Shown here one piece after another: positions 45,311 to 56,058 of a stretch of 64,000 nucleotides of DNA (position 1 is the first letter of the stretch; every line of letters begins with the position of its first letter). The position numbers were made by a program, and so were the translations under genes. The notes under the pieces were generated by a model. That model was not told where the DNA came from. It ran no database searches and worked only from the letters and a program-made list of their open reading frames with translations. Origin of the DNA: Vibrio furnissii CIP 102972 (GTDB lineage: Bacteria; Pseudomonadota; Gammaproteobacteria; Enterobacterales; Vibrionaceae); assembly GCF_000176175.1 (NCBI RefSeq), contig NZ_ACZP01000013.1:823695-887694 (forward strand), read 5' to 3'.

Positions 45311-46083
45311 GCCTATTCTTACGAACGACGGCACTGATGCTTCTGGTTCTGAGCCGAGCGCCTGCTTTTGCGGCCGCTCTGCCTTTTGATACCACGTCGG
45401 AAGACAACCGAGGTGAATCGCAAAATCAAGTCAGTTCAAAGCTTTTCAAACATAGCCTCAGCGGCCTTTACGGCATTCAAACCACGCAAAACAGCGTTCT
45501 GCAGCCTTATCAGGATTTCGACATCCTCTACAGCAAGGCGCATCAAGCCCAGTGTGAACTGGAAACTTTGTGCAAAAGTACCGCACTACTCACATCCACC
45601 CACGCCTACTTTTCTGGCGTAAAATCACACCACCGCGCCTTGGAAAAAATCGAATTGGAATTGAATGGTCAACCGGAACGCATTACCGATTTAGCGCGCG
45701 CCACGATCATCGCCGACGATGTGCCGAGCTTGGTTGACGCCTATGAGGCCCTGAGCCGCGAAGCGACGGTGATGAAGGTGAAAAACCGCTTTAAATCACC
45801 AGCGGAATCAGGTTATCGCGACTTGAACGTGCTGGTTCAATTGCCAAAAACCGGCATCATTGCCGAAGTACAATTTCACTTGAAAGCGATTGCCGATGTG
45901 AAAAGTGGCCCAGAGCATGACCTTTATAAACAGATTCAGAACATTGAGCGCACCGCAGGTCGTGACCAGCGCGCACTCAACGATTGGGAGATGGCTAAAA
46001 TTCAGAAGATTCGCCGCGAGTCACAAGATCTCTACCAGCAGGCATGGCAGCCTTACATCACCACACACATTCAAGCCGCATAA
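45307..46083 (+). CDS. relV: Small alarmone synthetase RelV
   Basis: RelA/SpoT-type (p)ppGpp synthetase without hydrolase or regulatory domains, 258 residues, as in V. cholerae RelV. The synthetase core is seen in ITDLARATIIADDVPSLV, NRFKSPAESGYRDLNVLV (pyrophosphate/ATP-binding strand) and GIIAEVQFHLKAI. The first 24 residues (FLRTTALMLLVLSRAPAFAA) look like a cleavable export signal, odd for an ATP/GTP-using enzyme. AAGGAGA lies six bases before the ATG. It provides ppGpp synthesis in addition to RelA and SpoT. Confidence 0.9.
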   Translation: MSLFLRTTALMLLVLSRAPAFAAALPFDTTSEDNRGESQNQVSSKLFKHSLSGLYGIQTTQNSVLQPYQDFDILYSKAHQAQCELETLCKSTALLTSTHAYFSGVKSHHRALEKIELELNGQPERITDLARATIIADDVPSLVDAYEALSREATVMKVKNRFKSPAESGYRDLNVLVQLPKTGIIAEVQFHLKAIADVKSGPEHDLYKQIQNIERTAGRDQRALNDWEMAKIQKIRRESQDLYQQAWQPYITTHIQAA

Positions 46084-46093
46084 GCCAGATATG

Positions 46094-46121
46094 AAAAGAC
46101 CACGCGAAAGCGTGGTCTAAT
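46094..46121 (-). terminator. Terminator between convergent relV and ihfA
   Basis: Stem AGACCACGC (46097-46105) / GCGTGGTCT (46110-46118), GAAA tetraloop, A4 on its left, i.e. a U-run for leftward ihfA RNA; may also stop relV transcription. Confidence 0.8.
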
Positions 46122-46132
46122 GCTCGGTCTTT

Positions 46133-46426
46133 TTACGACTTTTTAATGTTCTCGACTCGGGCTTTTAGTTTTTGCCCTGGGCGGAACGTTACGACACGTC
46201 GAGCGGTGATCGGAATATCTTCACCCGTTTTTGGATTTCGACCCGGACGTTCGTTTTTGTCTCGCAGATCAAAATTACCAAAACCGGAGAGTTTTACCTG
46301 TTCGCCACCTTCGAGTGCTTTGCGAATTTCTTCAAAAAACACTTCAACCGTTTCCTTGGCATCCCGTTTACTAAACCCTAGTTTTTCAAACAGGTTCTCA
46401 GCCAAATCGGCCTTTGTGAGCGCCAT
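46133..46426 (-). CDS. ihfA: Integration host factor subunit alpha
   Basis: DNA-bending nucleoid protein (HU/IHF family), 97 residues. Sequence [20 protein letters not shown] and the beta-arm [20 protein letters not shown] are IHF-alpha type. It forms a heterodimer with IhfB. It follows pheT at a distance of 445 bp, with a terminator between, so it needs its own promoter. TGAGGGA precedes the ATG. Confidence 0.97.
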   Translation of the reverse strand: MALTKADLAENLFEKLGFSKRDAKETVEVFFEEIRKALEGGEQVKLSGFGNFDLRDKNERPGRNPKTGEDIPITARRVVTFRPGQKLKARVENIKKS

Positions 46427-46824
46427 AAAACTTCCCTCAAAGCTATGTTAAACCTTGCTGTGCAACGACAGCACCAAAGCAATTTTTGCTTAGCCAATCA
46501 AAGACATAATTGGCATCACCTGAAAAGTGTATGCCAAGCTTATGATTTTCGCCAACTTTTTTATTGAGACCAACCAAAATCTCACCACAAAAAGAGACGT
46601 TCATCGCGCGCTTAGCCGCAAAACTTGTCTTCACATTTAAAGAAAAACTACTGATATTTTAGTTACTTATACTAATTCACCCAAAATATTTAGAGCTTCT
46701 CTCTAATTACAGCGTAGGAAAAAATTTTCGTTACGCCAAAAAATTTTTTTAAATTTATCTGTAAATCAGGTGGTTGCTCCAAATGATGCGCCAACCGATG
46801 GGGCAAATGCAAGTCATTCGGAAT
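46427..46824. other. pheT-ihfA intergenic region
   Basis: About 400 bp of AT-rich DNA without a supportable gene. It must hold the ihfA promoter. An open frame at 46443-46634 lacks coding character. No clear -35/-10 pair was identified. Confidence 0.4.
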
Positions 46825-46855
46825 AAAAAAAGCAGGCTCTCGAGCCTGCTTTTTC
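46825..46855 (-). terminator. Rho-independent terminator of pheST
   Basis: AAAAAAAGCAGGCT-CTCG-AGCCTGCTTTTT; U-run in leftward RNA, 17 bp beyond the pheT stop. Confidence 0.9.
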
Positions 46856-46871
46856 ACACAATTTGCAACCA

Positions 46872-49259
46872 TTAGTCGCGCAGTGTGGCACCAAATTTCG
46901 CGGAGACATGAGCCACAATGGCTTCAACCGCACCGGCGATATCAGCATCTTCCAGCGTACGTTCAGCGGATTGTAGCGTCAGAGCAATTGCCAAGCTCTT
47001 CTTACCATCCTCAACGCCTTTGCCCACGTAAACGTCAAACAGTTTGGCGTCTTTTAGGAATTCGCCGCCCTGCTCCAGACACGCTTTCACGATGTCACCA
47101 GATGCCACCGCGTCGTCAACCACAACCGCGATATCGCGACGGTTTGATGGGAACTTAGACAGTGCAACCGCTTCTGGGATCACTTTGGTGTTGATCGCCG
47201 ACCATTCGATTTCAAACACGATGGTACGACCGTTCAGACCAAATTTACGCTCAAGCTCTGGGTGAACCGTACCGATCACACCGATCGTTTTGCCATCCAG
47301 AACAATCGCAGCGGATTGGCCTGGGTGCAGCGCTGGGTGTTTTGCCGCAGCGAAGCTGTATGCTTTGCCGTTCGCAGTCAGTTCCAGAATCGCTTCCACG
47401 TCGCCTTTCAAGTCAAAGAAATCAACGGTTGCGGTTTCCAGGTTCCAGTGCTCTTCACCACGAGTTCCTGAAATCACGCCCGCCAACATCGGCTCTTGGC
47501 GCATGCCGTTTTCAGCCGCTTGATCCGGAATGAAACGCAGACCTTGTTCGAACAGACGCACGCGTGGTTGCTGACGTTTTTGGTTGTGAACCACTGTGTT
47601 CAGCAGACCTTGAATCAGGCTCAAACGCATCGCAGACATGTCTGCTGAAATTGGGTTTGGCAGAATCAAAGGCTCAACATCTGGCACGATCAGTTTTTGC
47701 TGTTCTGGCTCTACGAAGCTGTATGTGATGGCTTCGTGGTAACCACGGTCAACCAGCAGATCACGAACGCGTTTCAGAGGCAGGTTTGCTTCTTTGTGCA
47801 GGTTCATGTTCAGTGCAGCCGCCGGCGCTTGGTTTGGAATGTTGTCGTAACCGTAGATACGGCCAACTTCTTCCACCAAATCTTGCTCGATAGCGATATC
47901 AAAACGCCAAGTTGGCGCTGTCGCTGTCCAGCCTTCCGCTGTGGTTTCAACGCTCATGCCTAGACGTTGCAGGATTTCAACCACGTCCGCATCCGCGATG
48001 TGGTGACCCAGCAGGTTGTCTAGTTTCGTGCGGCGCAGAGCCACGGTGTTTGGTTTTGGCAGATCCGCATCAGATTCAGCCGCCACAACTGGTGCAACGT
48101 CACCACCACAAATATCAACCAGCAGTTGTGTTGCACGTTCCATCGCAGCGTGTTGCAGTGCGTAATCCACACCACGTTCGTAACGCATGGAAGAATCGGT
48201 GTGCAGACCGTAGCTGCGTGCGCGGCCACGGATATGGTCCGGAGCGAAGAATGCACATTCCAACAGCACGTCTTTGGTTTCAGTGCTCACACCTGAGTGC
48301 TCGCCACCAAAGATGCCCGCAATCGCCAGCGCTTTGTTGTGGTCAGCAATGATCAGTGTGTCGGCATTGAGTTCCGCTTCGTTGCCGTCTAGCAGCGTCA
48401 GTTTCTCGCCTTGCTCTGCCAGACGCACCACGATGCCGCCTTCGATCTTCGCCAGATCAAATGCGTGCATTGGCTGGCCTTGCTCAAGCATCACGTAGTT
48501 GGTGATGTCAACGATTGGGTCGATGGAACGAATGCCACAACGACGCAGTTTTTCTTGCATCCACAATGGCGTTTGCGCTTGAACATTGACGTTCTTCACA
48601 ATGCGACCCAAGTAGCGAGGACACGCCGCTGGTGCTTTCACTTCAATCGAAATGTTCGCATCAATCGTGGGTGCAACAGGTGAAACGGCAGGCTCAGCCA
48701 CATCCGCGCGGTTGAGTACGCCCACTTCACGCGCCATACCACGCAGGCTGAAACAGTCGGCGCGGTTTGAGGTTAGGTCAACATCGATGGTGACGTCATT
48801 CAACGCCAGGAATTCACGGAAGTCAGTACCGATCACGGCATCTTCCGCGAGTTCCATGATGCCGTTGGATTCAACATCAATACCCAGTTCAGAGAAAGAA
48901 CACAGCATGCCGTGAGAAGGCTGGCCACGTAGTTTCGCTTTTTTGATTTTGAAATCGCCTGGCAGTACAGCGCCAACCGTCGCAACCGCGACTTTGAGGC
49001 CCTGACGGCAGTTTGGCGCGCCACACACGATGTCGAGCAGTTCTTCTTCGCCCACATCCACTTTGGTTACACGCAGTTTGTCGGCATCTGGGTGCTGACC
49101 ACATTCCACAACGTGGCCCACTTTCACGCCAGTAAAAGTGCCCGCAACCGGAAGGACATCGTCAACTTCCAAGCCGGCCATCGTAATTTGGTGAGTAAGC
49201 TCGTCCGTGGTAACCGCAGGGTTAACCCACTCACGAAGCCAAGATTCGCTGAATTTCAT
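46872..49259 (-). CDS. pheT: Phenylalanine--tRNA ligase subunit beta
   Basis: Large subunit of the heterotetrameric PheRS, 795 residues. Domains in order: tRNA-binding EMAP-like domain ([20 protein letters not shown]), B3/B4 editing domain ([18 protein letters not shown] and [19 protein letters not shown]), B5, catalytic-like core (QNLKR-type region [11 protein letters not shown]) and the C-terminal anticodon-binding FDX-ACB domain ([18 protein letters not shown]). It lies 18 bp downstream of pheS. Confidence 0.97.
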   Translation of the reverse strand: MKFSESWLREWVNPAVTTDELTHQITMAGLEVDDVLPVAGTFTGVKVGHVVECGQHPDADKLRVTKVDVGEEELLDIVCGAPNCRQGLKVAVATVGAVLPGDFKIKKAKLRGQPSHGMLCSFSELGIDVESNGIMELAEDAVIGTDFREFLALNDVTIDVDLTSNRADCFSLRGMAREVGVLNRADVAEPAVSPVAPTIDANISIEVKAPAACPRYLGRIVKNVNVQAQTPLWMQEKLRRCGIRSIDPIVDITNYVMLEQGQPMHAFDLAKIEGGIVVRLAEQGEKLTLLDGNEAELNADTLIIADHNKALAIAGIFGGEHSGVSTETKDVLLECAFFAPDHIRGRARSYGLHTDSSMRYERGVDYALQHAAMERATQLLVDICGGDVAPVVAAESDADLPKPNTVALRRTKLDNLLGHHIADADVVEILQRLGMSVETTAEGWTATAPTWRFDIAIEQDLVEEVGRIYGYDNIPNQAPAAALNMNLHKEANLPLKRVRDLLVDRGYHEAITYSFVEPEQQKLIVPDVEPLILPNPISADMSAMRLSLIQGLLNTVVHNQKRQQPRVRLFEQGLRFIPDQAAENGMRQEPMLAGVISGTRGEEHWNLETATVDFFDLKGDVEAILELTANGKAYSFAAAKHPALHPGQSAAIVLDGKTIGVIGTVHPELERKFGLNGRTIVFEIEWSAINTKVIPEAVALSKFPSNRRDIAVVVDDAVASGDIVKACLEQGGEFLKDAKLFDVYVGKGVEDGKKSLAIALTLQSAERTLEDADIAGAVEAIVAHVSAKFGATLRD

Positions 49260-49277
49260 TGTGATTAAACCTCTGGA

Positions 49278-50611
<1,334 letters not shown>

Positions 50612-51094
50612 ATGAACACACACATCCAGCCCATCTGCGCAGACGACGATCCCATCATCTGCACGATCATCAAAAGCGTCGGCGCTGAATTTGGCGCAAT
50701 TGGCGACGGTTTCGGCCCATCCGATGATGAAGTACTGGCAATGAGCCAGCATTATGTGGCCCAAAATCGCAGTGGCTATTGGGTTGCAACGCTGGGCGGC
50801 AAGATCGTCGGCGGTGGCGGCATCGCGCCATTCAACGGTAGTGATTCCGTCTGCGAACTCAAAAAGCTATTCCTGCTGCCGGAAAGTCGTGGTCATGGTT
50901 TGGGCAAGACGCTGGCCACACAATGCCTCGCCTTTGCCAAGCACCAAGGGTTTACGCACTGTTACCTCGATACACTGTCGAATATGAGTACCGCAGTGCG
51001 TTTGTATGAGAGTTTGGGGTTTGAGCATTTACCCTCGGCGATGCCCGGCACCGAACACAACGGCTGCGATGTGTGGATGCTGAAAACGCTGTAA
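50612..51094 (+). CDS. GNAT-family N-acetyltransferase
   Basis: A 160-residue acetyltransferase. GNAT motifs: VCELKKLFLLPESRGHGLGKTL, where RGHGLG is the acetyl-CoA-binding (Q/R)xxGx(G/A) loop, and AVRLYESLGFEHLP near the C-terminus. The start at 50612 has GAGG upstream and gives a normal family length; an in-frame start at 50519 adds 31 residues of atypical sequence. The LysR-family gene begins 8 bp downstream, suggesting co-transcription. Substrate unknown. Confidence 0.88.
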   Translation: MNTHIQPICADDDPIICTIIKSVGAEFGAIGDGFGPSDDEVLAMSQHYVAQNRSGYWVATLGGKIVGGGGIAPFNGSDSVCELKKLFLLPESRGHGLGKTLATQCLAFAKHQGFTHCYLDTLSNMSTAVRLYESLGFEHLPSAMPGTEHNGCDVWMLKTL

Positions 51095-51102
51095 GGACAC
51101 GG

Positions 51103-52038
51103 ATGAACAACTACAAACTGCTGCCTGCGCTGATGGCGCTGCTTGAAACTCGCAATCTCACGGATGCCGCGCGCCGCCTGAACGTGACTCAACCGGCTAT
51201 GAGTAAGGCGCTGCGCTTGATTCGCGACGAGTTTCAGGATCCGATTCTCATCCGTGATGGCCAGCAGTTTACGTTGACACAGCGGGGCGAACAGCTCAAA
51301 GAGCGCCTGCCCGCGTTGCTGTTTCAGCTCGATCAATTGTATTTACCGCCGCAAGCCAATATTCAACATTGCGACCGCTCTTTCCGACTCGCGTTCAACA
51401 GTTTCATTTCCATGGATATTCTGCCTGCGCTCTGTGCTGAACTGTATGAGAAGGCCCCGCAAGCGGGCATTCAAACCTCGCTGTGGCAGAATGCACCGCT
51501 GAGTGAATTGGGTGAAACCAACTTTGACTTGCTGGGCACATTGGCGGTCACGGTGCCAGAGAATTTGTACGGTAAACGCCTGGCCAGTGACCATTATGTC
51601 ATTTGCTGCTGTCAGACGAATGAGATCGCCACACACGGCATGTCGATGGAGCACTATTTCTCCGCGCGGCATATTCTGGTCAGTGACTTACATGAAGAGA
51701 CGCGACAGGTGGATAACTTGTTTCGTCAGCACAAGAAACAACGCCGCATTTTCGCGACGCTCCCTTCCCTTCGCTTGGCTTTGGAGACCGTCATTGGGAC
51801 ACACTGCTTGGTCACGGTGCCGCTGCATATCGCTGCGCAATACGCCAAGCGTTACCCGTTGGCGGTACTGAGTGCGCCGTTTGAATTGGCCACGCACAAT
51901 TACTACTTATTGTGGCATGCAAAATTCCAAAATGACGATGAGCATCGTTGGTTTCGCGAACTCTGTTTTGCCCATCTGCAACGTGATTTTCAAGCCAAGT
52001 TGGCCTTGGGCTCTGCGCTCATCACTTCTTCAAATTGA
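51103..52038 (+). CDS. LysR-family transcriptional regulator
   Basis: A 311-residue DNA-binding regulator. The N-terminal winged helix is clear: [20 protein letters not shown] followed by [19 protein letters not shown]. The remainder is a substrate-binding-like sensor domain. TAAGGACACGG precedes the ATG at 51103. It is 8 bp downstream of the GNAT gene, and its 3' end overlaps the convergent diguanylate cyclase gene by 49 bp. Target genes and ligand are not indicated. Confidence 0.9.
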   Translation: MNNYKLLPALMALLETRNLTDAARRLNVTQPAMSKALRLIRDEFQDPILIRDGQQFTLTQRGEQLKERLPALLFQLDQLYLPPQANIQHCDRSFRLAFNSFISMDILPALCAELYEKAPQAGIQTSLWQNAPLSELGETNFDLLGTLAVTVPENLYGKRLASDHYVICCCQTNEIATHGMSMEHYFSARHILVSDLHEETRQVDNLFRQHKKQRRIFATLPSLRLALETVIGTHCLVTVPLHIAAQYAKRYPLAVLSAPFELATHNYYLLWHAKFQNDDEHRWFRELCFAHLQRDFQAKLALGSALITSSN

Positions 52039-53138
52039 GCCACACAAACGCGGTTTTTGCCCGCCTTTTTAGCGCGATAAACCGCCGTATCGGCGAGCTT
52101 AATCAACGCATGGTGATCGTTCATAAACCCATGGGATTCCGCCACGCCGACACTGATGCTCCCCCGCCAAGGCTCCATGCCCGTAGGCACCAACAGGTTG
52201 TTGACTTGCTGACGCGTCAGCTCTGCAATGTGCACGCCGCCATCGAGATCGGTATTAGGACAAATCACCAAAAACTCATCGCCCCCAAGCCGGCACACTA
52301 AGTCATCGCTACGAAACGCATGTTTTAACGTATGCGCTAGCGCCATCAACACGCGATCGCCTGCATCATGACCACAACTGTCGTTTACCTGTTTGAAGTA
52401 GTCTGCATCAATCATGATGCACACCAGCGGCAACCCTTGCTGCTGTGATTCGTTCCAATACGCTTCCAACTGGCGCATCGCTTTGCGGCGATTGGGTAAC
52501 GCGGTCAAACTGTCAGTCATCGACAACGCTTCAAGCTGCCGATTCGCTTGCATCAACTGTTGTGTGCGTTCATGCACCTTTTCTTCCAGCGATTGGTTGA
52601 CGCGAATCAGCTCGCGGTTTCGCTCCGACACCTGTTCAAACAAACCATTTAACGCATTGAGTAACGGCTCCGTCGCGCTGTCTCGTTGCCGTTCTTCTTG
52701 CTCATACGCGTGTTGCGCCGAGAGGCCCTGCTCAATCGCTTTGACCTGCCGCGCCATGTTCTGATCGATGCCGAGAATGTGGTAAGCGAGCCAGTGGATC
52801 AGGAACTCCAACAATTGCACCGCAGGCCGCTCATCGCTTTCACTGAGGAATGCCTGCATGCTGAAAATCTCCGACATAAAGGTACGATGAACATCAATAT
52901 GCTCACTCAGGTGCGCCTCAGCGATGCCAACATCACGCATTAACTGCTCTTCTTCTTTGAAATGAAATTCGGCATAGCGCGAGAGTTCAAACAACGCCAT
53001 ACGCACGTCTTGCAATGAGACGTTGTTTTCCGACAGTAACTCGCCATATCGATTAATGAACCCCACCAAATATTGATGCTGTTCATCGACATCATCGATG
53101 CCCGTTTCAAAATACCGATCCCATTGGAATGACTTCAT
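51990..53138 (-). CDS. Bacteriohemerythrin-GGDEF diguanylate cyclase
   Basis: A 382-residue soluble sensor-cyclase. Residues ~1-135 are a hemerythrin domain with the di-iron ligands in [27 protein letters not shown] and AYHILGID. A coiled coil (~160-205) leads to a GGDEF domain with intact RLGGDEF and an RSDD inhibitory site five residues before it. This matches V. cholerae Bhr-DGC (VC1216), in which the iron redox/oxygen state controls cyclic di-GMP synthesis. Its end overlaps the convergent LysR gene by 49 bp. Confidence 0.93.
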   Translation of the reverse strand: MKSFQWDRYFETGIDDVDEQHQYLVGFINRYGELLSENNVSLQDVRMALFELSRYAEFHFKEEEQLMRDVGIAEAHLSEHIDVHRTFMSEIFSMQAFLSESDERPAVQLLEFLIHWLAYHILGIDQNMARQVKAIEQGLSAQHAYEQEERQRDSATEPLLNALNGLFEQVSERNRELIRVNQSLEEKVHERTQQLMQANRQLEALSMTDSLTALPNRRKAMRQLEAYWNESQQQGLPLVCIMIDADYFKQVNDSCGHDAGDRVLMALAHTLKHAFRSDDLVCRLGGDEFLVICPNTDLDGGVHIAELTRQQVNNLLVPTGMEPWRGSISVGVAESHGFMNDHHALIKLADTAVYRAKKAGKNRVCVAQFEEVMSAEPKANLA

Positions 53139-53536
53139 ATCAAGCAGAGGCTCCGTCGCGTAAAGAATTCACCATCAATGCATAAAACCACAATAAGTGT
53201 AATGACTATGCCATAGAAACCACCAATAGGTTGTGAGATAAAGCAGAAAATATGGACGCTTCACTGCGCCAAAGTGAAATAGCCGCCGCCAAAACGGCCT
53301 CTCAACATGAAATAAATTACTTTAAAAACAGATAGATAACAAATTTTCATGAAAAATCAACGCCATTGCCCGCGCAGAGGACTCGACCAAAGTATAACGC
53401 GCGACAACACATGACATGACGTGTCACACCTAACGAATAAACGATCGTTCAACAGCGTCAACCATCCCTGAACACAAACGAATAGGCCGTGAAAGGCTGC
53501 TAAACTCTCTCTATCGCCAACGTGAAGGATGAGGAT
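53139..53536. other. Divergent intergenic region
   Basis: 398 bp between the cyclase and the aldose dehydrogenase genes, both promoters presumably inside. Only a short inverted repeat TGACA-TGACG-TGTCA (53412-53426) stands out. No gene seen. Confidence 0.4.
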
Positions 53537-54601
53537 ATGGTGCGTCGACTGTGCATATTAATGTGGCTTTGCAGTTTCAACGCGGCTGCGTGGGAAGCCG
53601 AGAAAGTGATGAGTGGCCTGTTGGTGCCTTGGGGAATGAGTTTTGTCTCCAACGATCAACTGCTGGTGACGGAAAGAAATGGCGATATTGTACTGGTGGA
53701 CCTCAAAACGCAGACCAAAACCTCTCTGCTTCATGTGGCCTCGGTAGCCGCAAACGGCCAAGGCGGCTTGCTCGATGTGGCACTCTCTCCTCATGACCCC
53801 ACCGTGTTCTACTTCACCTACAGTAAACAACACGATTCCGGCATCGATACCACGCTTGCCATGGCGAATTGGGACGGAAAAACTGTCACGGCGTGGCGAG
53901 ACGTATTGATCACTGTGTCCAATTCCACCACAACGCGTCACTTCGGTAGCCGCATTGCCTTTGACGCGACCCACCTTTATTTCACTATTGGCGATCGCGG
54001 TATGCGCCCGAACGGGCAAGATCGCCGAACCCATGCAGGCAGCGTGTTGCGTTTAAACCTTGATGGGACGACGCCCGATGACAACCCGTTCGCTGGCAAT
54101 CCCAACGCACAAGCACAGATCTGGAGCTACGGCCATCGCAACCCGCAAGGGTTGTATTACGATGCTCCCAGCCAAACCTTGTGGGAAATTGAACACGGCC
54201 CGCGAGGCGGCGATGAAATCAATCTGATTCGTAAAGGCGCCAACTACGGCTGGCCAACCACATCGTATGGTAAAGAATACTGGGGGCCGGTGTCTGTCGG
54301 CGACAGTGAAGAAGCGGACGGCATCGACTCCCCAAGGAAAGTGTACATTCCTTCAATCGCCCCCAGCGGCTTATTGCTCTACCGCGGTCAACGCTACCCA
54401 CAACTCAATGGTAAATTGCTGACGGGCGCCCTCAAGCTCACCCACATCAACGTGATCACGTTGGATGACAACCAGAGCGCCATAGAAGAGACGCGATTGC
54501 TAGAGTCACTGAACGAGCGCATTCGCGATATTCGCCGTTCACCCGATGACTGGATCTACTTCTCCACCGACAGCGGTAATATTTATCGCCTCAAGCCGTA
54601 A
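53537..54601 (+). CDS. PQQ-dependent aldose sugar dehydrogenase (YliI/Asd-like)
   Basis: Periplasmic six-bladed beta-propeller of the soluble glucose dehydrogenase family, about 354 residues. Signal peptide MVRRLCILMWLCSFNAAAW. Family motifs: LVPWGMSFVSNDQLLVTERN, GQGGLLDVALSP, HFGSRIAFD, YGHRNPQGL and EHGPRGGDEINLI, which carry the PQQ and calcium ligands. Oxidises aldoses with PQQ; the bacterium may need external PQQ, as E. coli does. The ATG at 53537 has AAGGA seven bases upstream. Confidence 0.9.
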   Translation: MVRRLCILMWLCSFNAAAWEAEKVMSGLLVPWGMSFVSNDQLLVTERNGDIVLVDLKTQTKTSLLHVASVAANGQGGLLDVALSPHDPTVFYFTYSKQHDSGIDTTLAMANWDGKTVTAWRDVLITVSNSTTTRHFGSRIAFDATHLYFTIGDRGMRPNGQDRRTHAGSVLRLNLDGTTPDDNPFAGNPNAQAQIWSYGHRNPQGLYYDAPSQTLWEIEHGPRGGDEINLIRKGANYGWPTTSYGKEYWGPVSVGDSEEADGIDSPRKVYIPSIAPSGLLLYRGQRYPQLNGKLLTGALKLTHINVITLDDNQSAIEETRLLESLNERIRDIRRSPDDWIYFSTDSGNIYRLKP

Positions 54602-54647
54602 AGTTACAATGCGTAGAAAGCCATATCAGATAATAAATTCCAGATAA

Positions 54648-55350
54648 CAAAAAGCCCGACCATTTCTGACCGGGCTTTCTTTGTTTGGAACGACGCGACC
54701 AGCTTGGGCACGAGGTTCGCCCTCTTCGCATGTGCCGGATAACAAAAAACCCGACCATTTCTGATCGGGCTTTTCTTGTTTGGAGCGACGCGACCAGCTT
54801 GGGCACGAGGTTCGCCCTCTTCGCATATGCCAGATAGCAAAAAACCCGACCATTTCTGATCGGGCTTTCTTTGTTTGGAGCGACGCGACCAGCTTGGGCA
54901 CGAGGTTCGCCCTCTTCGCATATGCCAGATAGCAAAAAGCCCGACCCTGTTTGATCGGGCTTTTCTTGTTTGGAGCGACGCGACCAGCTTGGGCACGAGG
55001 TTCGCCCTCTTCGCATATGCCAGATAGCAAAAAACCCGACCATTTCTGATCGGGCTTTCTTTGTTTGGAACGACGCGACCAGCTTGGGCACGAGGTTCGC
55101 CCTCTTCGCATGTGCCGGATAACAAAAAACCCGACCATTTCTGATCGGGCTTTCTTTGTTTGGAACGACGCGACCAGCTTGGGCACGAGGTTCGCCCTCT
55201 TCGCATGTGCCGGATAACAAAAAACCCAACCCTGTTTGATCAAGCTTTTCTTGTTTGGAGCGACGCGACCAGCTTGGGCACGAGGTTCGCCCTCTTCGCA
55301 TACGCCAGATAGCAAAAAACCCGACCATTTCTGATCGGGCTTTTCTTGTT
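54648..55350 (-). repeat. Seven 95-bp tandem repeats derived from the tRNA-Gly 3' end and terminator
   Basis: A period of exactly 95 bp; AGCTTGGGCA recurs at 54701, 54796, 54891, 54986, 55081, 55176 and 55271. Each unit, read leftward, contains pieces of the adjacent tRNA-Gly 3' end (CGAACCTCGTG and the terminal GTCGCTCCA, separated by a 14-base insert), then a copy of the tRNA operon terminator (GCCCGATCAG...GGTCGGG). Small sequence differences show independent drift. The arrangement resembles the rtT repeats after E. coli tyrT. Long stop-free frames exist in all three leftward frames but look incidental. Confidence 0.9.
55313..55345 (-). terminator. Terminator directly after the last tRNA-Gly
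   Basis: Leftward RNA reads AAAAGCCCGATCAGAAATGG then TCGGG and a U6 run, starting 5 bases after the CCA end of tRNA-Gly. Copies of it recur in each 95-bp repeat, giving eight terminators in series. Confidence 0.85.
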
Positions 55351-55426
55351 TGGAGCGACACACGAGGTTCGAACTCGTGACCTCAACCTTGGCAAGGTTG
55401 CGCTCTACCAACTGAGCTAGTGTCGC
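55351..55426 (-). tRNA. tRNA-Gly(GCC)
   Basis: 76 nt with encoded CCA; anticodon arm CAACC-TTGCCAA-GGTTG, T-arm GAGTTCGAACCTC. Identical to the second tRNA-Gly at 55633. Confidence 0.97.
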
Positions 55427-55449
55427 ATAAACTATATATTGTAGAGAGA

Positions 55450-55536
55450 TGGTGCCCCGGGCCGGACTTGAACCGGCACGACTCGAAAGTCGAGGGATTT
55501 TAAATCCCTTGTGTCTACCAATTTCACCACCAGGGC
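55450..55536 (-). tRNA. tRNA-Leu(UAA)
   Basis: 87 nt, class II with long variable arm and encoded CCA; acceptor GCCCTGG/CCGGGGC, anticodon arm AGGGA-TTTAAAA-TCCCT. Confidence 0.96.
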
Positions 55537-55632
55537 ACGCAAAATTGTTGCGATGGTAACACCATCTAAGCATCGATTAACGATACTCAAATCGAAGTAA
55601 CACGACCGATTGTCGGTCCTATCACTGTAATT

Positions 55633-55708
55633 TGGAGCGACACACGAGGTTCGAACTCGTGACCTCAACCTTGGCAAGGTTGCGCTCTACCAACTGAGCT
55701 AGTGTCGC
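55633..55708 (-). tRNA. tRNA-Gly(GCC)
   Basis: 76 nt with encoded CCA, same sequence as 55351-55426; 3 bp downstream of tRNA-Cys in the same operon. Confidence 0.97.
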
Positions 55709-55711
55709 AAA

Positions 55712-55785
55712 TGGAGGCGCGTCCCGGAGTCGAACCGAGGTCCACGGATTTGCAATCCGCTGCATGGCCACTCTGCCAACGCGCC
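55712..55785 (-). tRNA. tRNA-Cys(GCA)
   Basis: 74 nt with encoded CCA; acceptor GGCGCG..., anticodon arm CGGAT-TGCAAAT with GCA anticodon. First tRNA of the operon. Confidence 0.96.
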
Positions 55786-55840
55786 TCTGACACTCTTCAA
55801 GGCTCACCGCATTGCGGCATTCCTCTGGAGTACGGGATGC

Positions 55841-55868
55841 ATTCTACGGATTCGATGAAATGAGTCAA
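55841..55868 (-). promoter_or_regulatory. Promoter of the tRNA operon
   Basis: On the minus strand: -35 TTGACT (55868-55863), 16-bp spacer, -10 TAGAAT (55846-55841), then a CCCG-containing discriminator. Such GC-rich discriminators are typical of stringently controlled stable-RNA promoters. Confidence 0.75.
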
Positions 55869-56032
55869 CACAATTTTTTTGATTTTAAATCGTTTGTCTA
55901 TTTTGCATTCAAAAAGCATTGATTTGCTCAGTTTACTAGCAAAAAAGCTCGATATTTCCACAAGATAACCGAACTCAGACCGTGTATTTCATGGCGAAAT
56001 ACTCGCTTAACCTAAAACAAAAATCGAGAGAC

Positions 56033-56057
56033 AAAAAAACGGGCTTTCGCCCGCTTT
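56033..56057 (-). terminator. Rho-independent terminator of pgsA
   Basis: AGCGGGC-GAAA-GCCCG then U7 in leftward RNA, overlapping the pgsA end by spacing of 1-2 bp. Confidence 0.9.
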
Positions 56058-56058
56058 T

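Noticed and set aside
46443..46634. 63-codon leftward frame upstream of ihfA
   Set aside because: Lies where the ihfA promoter must be; no supporting signals.
54648..55350. CRISPR array
   Set aside because: Units are contiguous 95-bp tandem copies with no unique spacers and no cas genes; they are tRNA/terminator-derived.
54591..55573. Long leftward open frames (200-315 codons) across the repeat array as protein genes
   Set aside because: They are products of a stop-free 95-bp repeat read in three frames, run into tRNA genes, and have no ribosome-binding site or known domain.
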